Shown: positions 23,146-35,227 of the stretch, one piece after another
How the letters are laid out: each line of letters opens with the position of its first letter
How positions within the stretch are numbered: position 1 is the stretch's first letter
From: Apiospora phragmitis
Taxonomy: Eukaryota; Ascomycota; Sordariomycetes; Amphisphaeriales; Apiosporaceae
Direction: 5' to 3'
DNA: 64,000 nt
Assembly (NCBI GenBank): GCA_038363925.1
Contig: JAQQWL010000006.1
Location: forward strand, 1,530,501 to 1,594,500
Notes under the pieces: generated by a model
What the model saw: only the letters and a program-made list of their open reading frames with translations
The model's database searches: none
Told to the model about the DNA's origin: nothing
Made by a program: the position numbers and the translations under genes

Positions 23146-26100
23146 GATATGGCGCAGGGGTTATGCAGCAGGGTGCCTTGCGATGATGAGTAAAGCACTA
23201 GGCGCAGCAAGCAGCAGCGGGAAGAGTGAGAGGAGAAAGACGAGGTTCGTGATGAGAGAGACGGCCGTAAGTACTTTGTTGGATCCGCTTGTTTTTTTCT
23301 CATTGGAGGTATTGGGGGATTAGGTTAGGTTCGTTTTTAGAGGTGGAGCCCCCTTCGTTCTTTGGGCATTCAGGTGAGGAGGAGGAATCTCTAGTGGAAG
23401 TGCCACCCCTGGAAGCCGTTTTTGTTTGGTGGGGTGTCAGGCCTGTGTTTGGCGGTCGAAACTAATAGGTAAGTACCGGGCCACTACTTCAGTGGGGGGT
23501 GTATGCTGCGGGAGCGAAGGGGGCTGTAGGGGGGGAGTGTACAACATTCATACAAATACCTACATATTTACTCAATTGAAGGGTTCGGTGTGGCCCAGAG
23601 AAAAGATTAAAGAGTTGTGGCTCAGAACATTAGGTACTGACCATCTCGTGCTGGGACGGCAGGTACGGTGGCTCTGAGTACAGATTGAATGTTGTGAGAT
23701 CAATTGAGTAGAGACGGGGATGAATAAACAGGGGGGTGGGAAAGTGAAAGAGAAAAAAACAGATGTCTTGTCACTTCTATGCACACTTCAAACTGTGTGT
23801 ATAAGCTGCTAATTAGTAAGAGAGAGAAGAAAGAGAGAGAGAGTATGTAAGATGTAAGTATATTGGCAGGTACTCACCTAGGTAGATCACGCCCCATTCT
23901 CATCAATTGACTGATTTGATGCGGTCCCATCCGTCAAAAGTGGCAGCGCGGGAGGGATGTAGAACAAGTACCTGGCCGGCTGCAGTGTGTTGTCTTCTTG
24001 CAGTGCCGGGAACGATGCATTGATGCAACGATTAGCACCAGCGATCATAGGAGAAATCTCGCAGAACCTACACACGCTACGCTACGTATACCTACATTGT
24101 CATGTAGCTCAACATCAAGTATATGCGCATGTTGATGCTTTTCCAGAAACGCCAATCTGATCTGCAACCGCCGGAAACGGGCCAATCTGCGGGCCAACTA
24201 CCCGTCATCTTTGGCCTCGGAAAGGAAATCTTCAACCTGTTGGCATAGACATGCAATTCGACTACGACAGTCAATTACTAAGAGTCTAGATTCCCCTTTT
24301 TGTCTCTTGTCTAAACTCGCACTTGTCTCTGCTTCGGTAAGCATGTATGTGACTACCAAGCTAACGGCGGCGGTTGCGTCATCCTTTCAGTTGCAGGGGA
24401 AGAGGATGGCCAGAGTCGAAGGTCAGGAGGCAGAGAAGAAGATAGAAGAGACCCCGTGAATGACAAATACGACCTTGCAGACCTCTCCTCCAGTGTACGA
24501 CGACAGATACCGCCATGGTACTTTTCCCTACAGGGCTTGGGCTCGCTCCTCACCCCGCCCTCGAGGTGAAGTACCGGAGCTTGCGGGGAGAGGATGGAAG
24601 TAAGGGGACGGGAATAGGAGTACAGCGGTTGATGCGAACCTGTAGGAGCCTAATCTGAGCCCGTTGCCACCAACCACAAGCATGACAAAGTCCCTATCGG
24701 ACGTCTCCCATGCCGGAGAGTCGAGGGTGTATACATGTGGTCAACGGCTGCAGCCACTATCGCAGTCGGACGGATACCCGTATTCCGAAAGAAGGAGGGA
24801 AAGGAATTAGAGCCCCTGTATGACTTGGCAAGGTCGAATTGCACAACCAAGGTGAAATCTGCCTTTCTATCAATATATCCAAAATAAAATTAGGAATTTA
24901 TTTCATTGGTTCTTTTTCTTTCTTTGCTTTTTCGGTCTGCCTCGTTGTTTGATGGGTACATGTTGTGTTTCAGAACATATACCCACCTACCTACTTCCCT
25001 ATGCAGCAGTAGGCTCGCTGCTTTGAGCCCCACTGGTGACTGATGAGGTGCATGTCATTGTCCGAATTTGTCGGTTCAAGGTATCATTCGAGAAACAACG
25101 AACGAGACGTCATATTAGTCTGGTGGGAGTCTCGCTGGAGCGGCCCCCAAAACCAATATCTCTTATTACTGACCACTTGGCGGCCGGTATGGAGACAGAA
25201 ATAAGGTGTGGCGAAGCGCGTGCATGTTGTCTATACCTACACCTTGTGGCTTGTCTCCGCTAACTTCCCGTGTCGACTGTGTGTGGACTTAAGGGTGCTC
25301 ACAATGAAGAGCCGTCATCTCATCTCACCTTCAAACAGTAGGTAGAGGCAGTATGGGGCAGTTGCGACACAACATACAAGTGGTGGTCAGCTCCAATAAG
25401 GGTTATTGGGAGGGACCCTACCTCGGCAGGCCTCTCATGCGACGTGATGCGACGTCCTTTGGTGTGTAACATATATATACCCTATACCCTATATCCTATA
25501 GCCGGCCTAGAACAAACACCACGTGCAAGTATCGATGATGACGCTACCGAATTTGGGCGGCTTGCTGGCTGTCGCTCGCTCAGATCTGGAACCGCATACT
25601 GCAGTCAACAACACGCTGCGGCTGAGCGGCATGCTGGGTCCCTCTCAATTTAGCACTTGATCAGAGAGGGAGAGAGAGGGACAGAAAGCACTTGGTCCGA
25701 TTTGGAATAAGGCACGGTATGGATAGTCGTTGGCGCTGACGGATGATGCTCCTTAGTACATACGTGCATATGTCGCGAACAAGACAGAAGGTACTAGGTA
25801 GGTTATGTAGGCGATATGTAATCTGGTTGATATGACAGGGGTTGTGAGGCTGTGCCGTACACTCTTTGGAGGACACCCAGGCTTCTTGGCCTGCCATTGG
25901 GCGCCGTACGGCTGGATAGTCCAGTCGTTTGCCTTGGTTTCAATCACATTGTTTTCGTGGCGAAAGCGGAAACGGTTTCGTGCATTTGCATGACCAACCC
26001 TGGCTACGTAGTGGTAGCGTACCATGCCGAGATACGGTTACAGTATAGCAACAGCTACCATGACAGATCTGCTGCGGATAGCGAAACCGAATCAAGACGA

Positions 26101-27729
26101 CAAGAAGCGGTACACTAGGCGAGGTTGTAGCATACATACATACTTACCTACTTGAACCCACCACGCAATGCCAACATACATACGCCCGTCAATCTTCTCG
26201 TGGGTATCGTCTAATGCTGTGGGTACCGACTTGGCTGGTAGTACCTTAGGTTAGGCAGAGACGCTCTAACGTGTGCAAGTGTTCCAGGCACGTATGTTGC
26301 CCAATAGAGGTTACCTACCACCCGGCGGCGTATGAGTCTTTGAGTCTTTGTACCTGCAAGCAGAGTGAACGGTGCCACTCCGTGTCATGTGAGTCGTAGC
26401 GGTGCCGAAGTTTCCGCTTAACCCTACCTGCCTCGGCAGCGGACCGGAGGCAGAAGGGGCAATAACGACGACGAGTATCAAACGGATTCCAGTGCTGCCT
26501 CAGGAGGTCGTACAGCCCAATCAGCTTAATATATGTAACACCCGTTATACGAAGCGACGAGGAACACGATAAGATGGCGATGCATCAAGGCAAAAACCCA
26601 GCCCTTGGTAACCAGTTGCTGACCACGGTATGTGTGTGACCTTCAACCCTTGGGAGGGAACATTGATCTTCTCTGCCATCATCACCGGCCCCCAATCCTC
26701 GGTCGACTTGAGTTGAGAGTCAGTCAAGTTGAACGAACCCGACCATAATGAATCGGGATTAGGCAAATTGGGGTCCATGTAGTAAAATATCGAAGCCTGC
26801 CCTATGCCTAGGGAGTTTCCAATGCTCGATTCCTATCCAATGCAGGACTTGGCTAAAGTGGCTAAGAATGTACCTCGGGTTTTCCAGCCAGCCCTACGCC
26901 CTACGCCTTACGCTGCCCACGCTCCGAAATCCGCGCAGATGGGTGAGGATTTTCGATGTGGTTGCACAGCACGGCGCTGTCCCAAATGCCCGGGAGTCGT
27001 CATCCAGATTGCCGTACAGATTGATTCAGATCTATGTTACTCTGCTCTGCCTGCCTATATACCTAACCAGTCCTGTAAAGGTGCACTTTGCATCTCACGT
27101 TCGCTATCGTGCCTCAGGCCCCTCCTTATCCAACCTATACCCTGCCACATTTGCGCACTGCCGCCATTAAACAGAACGCCAACCCAACAATCGGAGTTTT
27201 CCTTTTTCTTTTCAGCACGGCGTCCCTCGCCGATGACAGCAGCGAAAACGCAGATGGAGCCCGAGGAGCATCTTGGGGAGCCCTCAATTCTCCGGTTCGC
27301 ATGGATGCTGTGGGGGATTTACATGACATCTCGCAAGGCACCCAATCACTCGCAATTGGGCCCATGTTAGGAATGCTGCTAGGTTACCTTCATGTCATGC
27401 AAGACGACCAGATGGCTCTAGTTGGTTTCAAGCCAGCTGCCATCCACCATCACCCACCAAAGCGGCGCCAGACCCAACTGCGCCACGGACACGAAGGGAA
27501 AACCATCAGCCAAGGTAGGCTAATTAACAAAAAAAAATCACGGCACACCAGCATTCCATCTGACGAGAGCTTCAGGAAACAAGGCATCATTTCCCCATTT
27601 TCCCATTGGCCCTTTGGCTACGGGCACCCTGGCTATTCTGCTCTGCAGAATACCGGCAACGCACCCCCGGCGTTTGCCCCACCGATATCACCGGAGTTGC
27701 CGCCTACATCGTGACTCGATGCCGTCGCT

Positions 27730-27751
27730 ATTCTTGTCATTAGACAAGAAT
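27730..27751. repeat. perfect hairpin-forming inverted repeat
   Basis: ATTCTTGTC and its exact reverse complement GACAAGAAT are separated by ATTA, giving a 9-bp stem and 4-base loop. No gene lies within about 3 kb, so a terminator role is not implied. Confidence 0.6.
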
Positions 27752-30700
27752 GTCGGGGCCACACACTAACCAAATACTGGCTTCTGTCTACATGCCCTTA
27801 GGCAGCAGCATGCAGACTTCTACTGTTACTGCCTTTTTCTCCGTTGGCTCGACTTCCTGCTCGCAGTCAAGGTAAGCCAGGAAGCCAACAACGACGCAAG
27901 GAACTGCAGGGGCGAGGCAGCGTGAATTCGAACGGCCTGATTTTTGATCGCGCAATTGCTACAATATTTGAAACAGAATATTACCCAGGTTGATCATTTC
28001 GTTTACTGCCAGTTGCAATCCAGATTCACCGTTCCGGCTCCGCCTCAGTTGCGGACTCGTTGTCAAGGTTGCTTCTGAGGAATATGACCTGATCAGGTTA
28101 GTACAGGAATCCTTTAACATGTCACCGCAAGGCTTAGCCCTGCCAGGAATGCCAGGACGCAGAAGAAGCAAGTGCAACCATTCGATCTCGAACCGAGACG
28201 ATGCATTTTCATTGGCTCTTCATTCTCCTCCCTTGTCACCGATGAGCTGCCATACTGTTGCTGGCTCCTAGATGCATGCACTTCGAGATCCATCCTTGGC
28301 AATGACTGACGGGACCGACTGTCAGCCCTCGCGCGGCTATTCCATCTCTACATCTACCCATCTTACTCCCGCCAAGAGGCTTGATGCTACATCTTGGGCC
28401 CTCTTCTACTTCACCGCAACGTGGAGGAAAGCAGTCGCAACCAGGGCCCTTCCACCAGCCGAACTAGCGTTCAGGAGGCCTTAGGACAGCATCTGGTGAT
28501 GGCTCCAGCTGTACCCAAACGAGCCCGAATATGATGACTGCAGCTCTCACATCCATCTAGTCTCAGAGCCAAATCTGGTCAGCGACCAGACAGGCCGAGC
28601 GATGGCATATCATCTGCTCATTGGTCAATCAATCGCTTCCCTGAAGCGACCCAAGCGACGTCGTCTATCTATATCGAGATACGATGCAGGGCGCTGTTCG
28701 CTGACAGCTGAAAACCCTCCCCACCTGCTACTGAGGCCATCTTCTTGCTTACCGGTCTGAAACCGACCGCATGAGACATGTGGGGAGATGCCTACTCCTT
28801 TGCGACTCGCCCGTTCGCTGGCGCAGCAAACGCAAATCCCACACATGCCGAACTCAACAATTGCCGTTGCTTTGCTGAAACGGTCTTGATTCTGCGAATA
28901 CAACCCAGAATAGCTCGGGCCGAATCCTCTAGGCAGTATACGATACGCCGTACACTGCGCAGCCAAGACACGGATTTTTGACGTTCCATTTTGTCTTATA
29001 GGTTGGTGCTGTGAAGGCACACCGAAGCTATCTTTCCTTGTGGCCCAAGGGGTTCCCTATAAGCGGGAATTCCACCTCGCTGCACCTTCTTATGGTGCCT
29101 AGGGCTGGGCCTTTTGTTACACGAGAGAAGGCACAGATATTCTGGCTCCCTGAAGTCCTACTCTTCGCCGACACCTCCTGGTATCGGCGATGATCGTTAT
29201 TCCACCAGTCGAAACGTTACGGACAGCTCGGAGGTGGGACGGCACCACGAACTTGCAATGCCGATGTCGATGCTAACTATAGGTTATCCTCGTGGCTTAG
29301 GTATTGTATCCTGCCGACTCGGACTCGCTCTCGGCTATCACTTCGTCGTGGTATGTGCCTGAGTAATTTGTACACTTAGGATCATGGTGTATATGTCGTC
29401 TTTCCGAAATTCCTGCAGCTTCTGGTGTAGGATTACTGCTCTACCGTTTTCAGTGTGCGAGTCGACCTTGGCGGTGGAATGTTGATTACAGCAACATATT
29501 TCACATCATACTACCGAATCCATGGAGTTGGGGACATCGCGCAAAGCTTCTGGATTCATATTGTTGTTGGAAAGATACAGGTCTGCCCAGAGCGGCCTAA
29601 CCACTTGACGCACAGCACGCTTGCTGTTGTGATGTCGAGTCGAATTGGACCAACAGTACTGGCTGGCAACTCATGTCGAAGAGGAACAAAATGTATAGCG
29701 AGTCATTATAGAAAGAGCAACTTTATCCTTCACGCCCCTTTTATTTGGCTACAGTTGATACTTCCTTGCTCACATTATGCCGTCACCAGCCCAACAGCGG
29801 TCACAACACACGGGTTGAGCACACGCGGACACGCAAGATGGACGACTTAAGGAACCGCGGTGTGTTTTCTTATCGCCTAACTAGATTTGTTCCACGAGAA
29901 TACCACTATAAGTGTCCTCTTAGCTAGCCGGCGATACTTCCCAACTTGCCCCCCCCCCGGGGCGTTCATAGATTCGTCGTCCTGGAAGGCCGACCCGCGT
30001 TAAAACGAGTGGAGGGCAAAGCGAGGACTGATTGCTTTCTCCAGTTTCCATAGCCGCGTAGTAGTGGTAGTAGTAGTTGTTTCGATGAGTATCCTGCCGG
30101 GCTAATTCGCCGCGGCGGCTAGTAATACAGAGAGTTTCGAGCTCGTTCCCTCAGCCTCCTAACCGTCTGTTATTGCTGAGAGCGTGGGAGAACATACAAG
30201 TTCCGAATCTATCCTGTCCAATCGTGACTTGCTCATCTCCCAGCGGGATTCCGTTTTGCTGACGGTTCCTCTCTCTTCCCACCCCCTCCCCCTTGCCCTC
30301 AACCACAGTGGGCACCATTCCCCACGTCTGCTCTCGACTCATTATGAAAATATTATGATACAGAGTATGTGCAGTTTTTTTCGTCATGAAAGTATCAAAC
30401 ACCCCTTGCTCCGAAACCATGTGCCCTTCGTTTCACCGTGTCTTTCTTGATCCCCTCGTGGCTCGGGTAGGAGTCGAGAGACGTCGAAAGCGGAAGTTCG
30501 TAGTTGTGGTGCCAGGGTTTTCGTTCGTAACTGCGTTCGTCCAAGTGTATATAGCAAGGGCAATGGGTGAAAAAGCAAGAAAAGGTATATTTTGCGCCGG
30601 GAACAACATGTCTATACAACCAACCGACATGTAATACACCATTAAAGCATATGGTCTTTCATGCCCACTCGCTTATCGTTCAAACTTAGAATGCCACTCG

Positions 30701-30781
30701 CAACCACAACCGGCCTACCATGACATGCCTCCGAAATGCAGGGATGCCCCAAGTCCGCATCCATTTGTATAGTCAGACTGA

Positions 30782-33700
30782 CTATGCGCGTTTACTCATT
30801 GCAGCGTTGGCATCTGCCGAAGCCAAGTCTTTACTGCCGCTAACAGTCCGACCTGCAACGCGAGGCAGGCTGCTTCCGACAGTGGCTGCGATTGTGCCGC
30901 CGGTTTGTGCCGTGCCCGTGCTAGTACGCTTCACTCCACCCGAGTTAAAAGGTCCGTTGATGCCAGACGCTCGTCGAGGCCCGGCTGGCTGCTGTTTGTT
31001 AGGGCTTGCAGCAGTGACCTCACGAGAACGAACCGGTTGTATAGTCCTTGTAGACGCCGGTGGGTCTGGTAGCGGCCGTGCCGATGCCGATGCGACGGTG
31101 TTGTGTCGTTTGATGGGAGACGACGTATCGCGGGTTCGCACAAAGGCCATGGGTGTCTTTTGACTAGTAATGAACTCATGGCGAACTGCTTCCTCGGGCT
31201 TGATTCGTCTATCAGGATCCCACCTCAGGCATCGAGCCAGGAAATCCAGGAAGGGCTCATCGTCACATTTTAGTGCCTGTTGGAGGGTTTTGGACGACGG
31301 CCTCCTTCGTCGTCCCTTCGAGGAGACGGTCAAACGTGGCTTGCCCATCGAGTCGAAGAACAATTTCTTCCTCGTGCTCTTTTCGATCAAATGCTTCTCG
31401 GGTGGACCGAAAACCTCCATGATACATGCCAACTGTTCCTGTTCATTTTCACCTGGGAAAATGGGAACACCAGTGTATAATTCAGCGAGGATGCATCCAA
31501 GACTCCACATATCAATCGGCAGTCCGTAAGTCATGCCCAGAATAACCTCAGGTGATCGGTAGAACCGCGATTGGATGTACGTATAAACCTTTTCATTCTC
31601 AAAGCAACTCGACCCAAAGTCGATGACCTTGATCTCGGAATGCATTGGGTGACGAAGTAAGATATTCTCGGGCTTGAGATCGCAGTGTATCACCTTGTGT
31701 TGCTTGAGGAGGTTGAGGGAGCTGAGCATCTGCTTGGTGAAACGTCGGATGAGCTTCAAGGAGAAGCCACGGAACGCATTCGACTTGATGAACTCGTAGA
31801 GATTCATGTCCAGCAATTCAGTGGAAATGCAGAGATGACCACGGAAGTAGAAGCTGTGGGTGAAGTTCACCATGCTGTGTCTGTTCTTGGGATCCCATTC
31901 GCGGAGCTTCTGGAGGATGTTGACTTCGACCAGGGCTTGCTGATGGAACCTCTTCTTGTTGCGAATAATCTTAACGGCTACCAGGACACCGGTCTTATGG
32001 TCGATGCATCGTACAACCTGACCGAAACTCCCTTTACCAAGGACATCCACAATTTCATACCGGTATGAGAGGTGGTCGCCAACTACTATAGAATAGTCGC
32101 CGCGCTCATCATCGTAGCCGAAATTGGGTGCGCTGGATTTCAAATCGCCAACGACCTTGGCAGCATTCTGCGTGCCGCAGAAATATACATCATTGTAATC
32201 GACAATCTCGCCTCTTTCGTAGATGTTCAGTATGGCGATTCGAATGGCTTCGTGCGCACTGACTCTCTCCTTTGGCGTGGCTCTCTTACGCAGAGCATCC
32301 AGGGTCCTAGCGGCAAGTTCTGTCTCCTTGCGTCTTGAGGCCAACTTCTTCATCTCATCTTCGGCTACAAGATCGTCTTTGTCGAGCTCCGCAGTGTACG
32401 GGTCATTGTGTTTGATCGTGGCGGCGGACGGTCGAGGGCGCAACATCCTCTGAACCGATGAAGTCCGGCTAGTAGAAGACGTCTCGACCAGGGAACTATT
32501 GCCAACGTCTTGTGATTTCTTCGCATTTCTCTCTTGCGTCATTATCGCGGTAAGGCTCGATGCCGAACTCTTTCTTCTCCTCGTATCCAAGTATGACCCC
32601 GAAGGTTTCGACGCGTGACTAGGGCTGGATGCCTTCATGGAGCCCAATGTTGCGGAAATGGGTATCCGGGGTGGTGGCATGTTATCCTGGCGGGCTTGAC
32701 TCGACGCATTCTCACTCGTAGCATTCGAGGGATGGTTACTGCTCTTGGAGGTGCTCCGCTTCCACGATAAACTCAGCTTCCGCCTCAATGAGCTCATAGA
32801 AGATGGAGTAGGTGGTTCTTGTTCTTCTGGGCTCGATGGCGCCGGGGGCGACTTGTTTGCCGGTTTGCTCAACTTCTGTGCGCGTGGTCCAGAGGGCTTT
32901 TGTTGAGGCTTTACCTCAGGAGCGGCATCCAAAGCGGCCGGCTTATTCACATTCGCATTTGCTCTGGCAAGCTCGGCACCGAAGTCACCACTAGCCTTTG
33001 GCACTGACGACGAAAGATAAGGAGATACAGCTGGTTGTCTAGATGCCTTGATCGTAGCGGGTTCCAGCAAAGAATCGGAAGAACTTGTGGCACCGGCTAC
33101 GCCCGGGCTGTCCAGAGAGGCATGGTTGGTAGAAGTGCTGCTGCGTACGGTTGCCTTCTCATTATCCTTTTCGGTGCGCCTAGAGAAAAACGAGCTTTTG
33201 GACGCAGTCATAGGCGTCGACGGAGTCTTTGGGATCATTCGTTCCGGGGGCGGACTCGATTTCTGAGTTTCATTGTCTGGCTCCTTCAGTGCTGCTATCT
33301 TCGATGCGGTAGGAGTTCTAAGTGGACCCAGGTTGATGGGTGGAAGTCGGAGAGGTGCTAGATTCTTCTTCTTCGGTTGAGTCGGGGTTACCTTCATTTC
33401 TATATCAGACGAGGCACCGCCAGCCATCTTCCGCGGCTGCTTCCTGGTGTTGGGTGTGTGTTGAGTAGGCCCGATAGTATCGAAAGAAGGCGCACTAGAC
33501 AGAGTTCCAGTCGAGGAACTAGCGATACTACTAGCATCAAAAGCATAATTCGATTTCTGCTTATCCAAGAATGACAGTTCTGAAGGGGCATCCTTTGGCG
33601 ACTCGTAGGCTTTGGGGATAGCAGGTACTGGTGGTACATCCTCGTCGTCCTCCGCAGGTGGCGCACTGCTGTTGATGCTAAGAGCTTTGGGAGCTGGTAA

Positions 33701-35227
33701 CCTCGAGTTCGCTGTATTCTGGGCGGCGGCCCGCTGCTGTATGGACCCGGTCGAAGTTCTATGCGTGTTAAAGCTTGTTGTGGAGTTAACAGAAAGGCCT
33801 GAGCTGTACGACTTCCTATTCATGTCAGGAGTGGTCCTCGAAGAGGAGGGGGTAGACGTCTTTCGAGGTATCATCGAGGGAGAACGCGAGGTGGCTCGAG
33901 TCTCGTTAGCCGTTGTCTGTACATTCATAACCTGTGGCATGCTCTGAGACTGATGCATAGACATGCGCTTCATTCGTTGAGCGTCCGTCGGAGAAATAGT
34001 TCTTGCACCAAGCCCCGAGAGATGACCAGGCATGACTGAAGCGCGTTTCGCCGAACCCGGGGTTGAGCCACCTCCGCCAGCTTTAGGTGACCTGGGGAAA
34101 ACGATCGACTTGCGATTCCCATCCGGCGTGAGCGTGAGGGCGCTGTTGCTGTTACTGCCGGTCACCGCTAAATTGCCCGTTATCCTTGGTGGCGGCTGCA
34201 TGGATTTAGTCTTTACAGCCCTCGGCGCTGCCAGACTTTTACTGGGGTCGCCTCCCTGACCTGCCCCAGTGTTGCTGGTGAAGTCCAAAGCCGCACGCAG
34301 TGAATCTTTGTCCGTGGCTGTCGATATCAAACTAGGACGTCGTTTCGGAGCGGTTCTGTTGCCGTACTCGGACTCTATAGGACCGGGGCCTATTGACTTT
34401 CTGGGTGGCTTCGCCACGGTGGAGCCAGACACAGGTGGATAATGGCTTTGGCGGCGGTTTCTCATCGCCGCTGGCGCTGTTGGCGCATCTGCGATACCTG
34501 CCGAGACTGGTGGGTTTGACCCTATACTAGGCTGTCTGCTCGACAGGCTCGGCCGTCTTAGTATAGATCCGGACCTTGTAGTCCTTACTCCACCCGTAGC
34601 AGTGTTTGGCGTAGGGTTTGGCTGAACGGCCTTACGCGTCGAACTCGCAGTCGGCATGGTGCTGGTGGATTGTTGGCCGGCCATATTGTCTGCCACAGGC
34701 TTGTCGTCCAAAATGCTACCCTGGCCGTTCGGTGACGGGAACTGAGTTAGCTTGAAGTCGGTCGAAGCAGACTCCAGACTGCTCTGTAGATCGTCGAAGC
34801 TGACGGAGGGCAAGAAATCAAAGGAAGTTGTTGTCGAGTCGCCTGCATCGTCGTGGGCTGCACCACCGTTGTGGCCAAAAGAAAGAGAGAGTGGTTGTTG
34901 GAAGACGAAGCACTGAGCATTGCACCGTTAGAAAACGAGGGCGTTGTCGCGGTCCCCGTAACGTTGTTCGTAGGTGTCTTTGGGGTCGGATTAATGTTTT
35001 CCTTGGTCCTAGTACGGCAAAACCAGGATTAGTAGACAATACACATAGAGCTGTTACATTGCCTTTGTCATGTGGAGGTTGAAGCCAAGAGACCATGTTT
35101 CTCGTCGCTTCGGATTCATGGGGAACAAATGGGGGAAATGGAAATGAACGTACAATCGGGTTGGCGTATGAGGGCGGGACGAAGCGGCAGCCGTTCGGCC
35201 AGCAGAGACGTTGGAATCCCTAACCAT
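30782..35227 (-). CDS. pom1: DYRK-family protein kinase, Pom1-like
   Basis: This is a cell-polarity and cell-cycle kinase of the DYRK2/Pom1 type; Pom1 in fission yeast forms cortical gradients that restrain mitotic entry. A single frame is open from 34857 to 30782, but it opens at a TTG. Upstream, an exon at 35227-35154 begins with ATG (MVRDSNVSAG...) and splices over 145 bases (GTACGT...ACTAG) to 35008, giving PTRLTKENINPTPKTP, with a KEN motif. A second intron, 34925-34858 or 34925-34843, is needed to restore frame. The model has about 1410 residues. The DYRK homology box lies just before the kinase domain (about 983-1282), which has GKGSFGQVV, VAVKI, HCDLKPEN, DFGSS and the activation-loop tyrosines in YTYIQSRFYRSPE. 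The first 880 residues are Ser/Pro-rich and disordered. Confidence 0.88.

Larger units (their letters stand above)
22382..30781. other. gene-poor region, right part
   Basis: About 8.4 kb lies between the small Cys/His gene and the 3' end of the Pom1-like gene. It holds simple repeats (GACA repeats at 23123-23145, GA-rich tracts near 23820 and 25665, C10 at 29949-29958) and many TACCTACC-like words, but no gene I can support. The longest open frames (188 and 208 residues near 26804-27714, on overlapping frames) lack any recognisable domain and look like chance openings. Confidence 0.5.

Noticed and set aside
26545..26778. 77-codon minus-strand frame starting at an ATG (MDPNLPNPDSLWSG)
   Set aside because: The start is plausible and the first half looks protein-like, but there is no family match, no leader and no splice support.
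26804..27714. Overlapping plus-strand open frames of 188 and 208 codons in the gene-poor region
   Set aside because: The two frames overlap each other, carry no recognisable domain, and have no splice or leader features; they look like chance openings.
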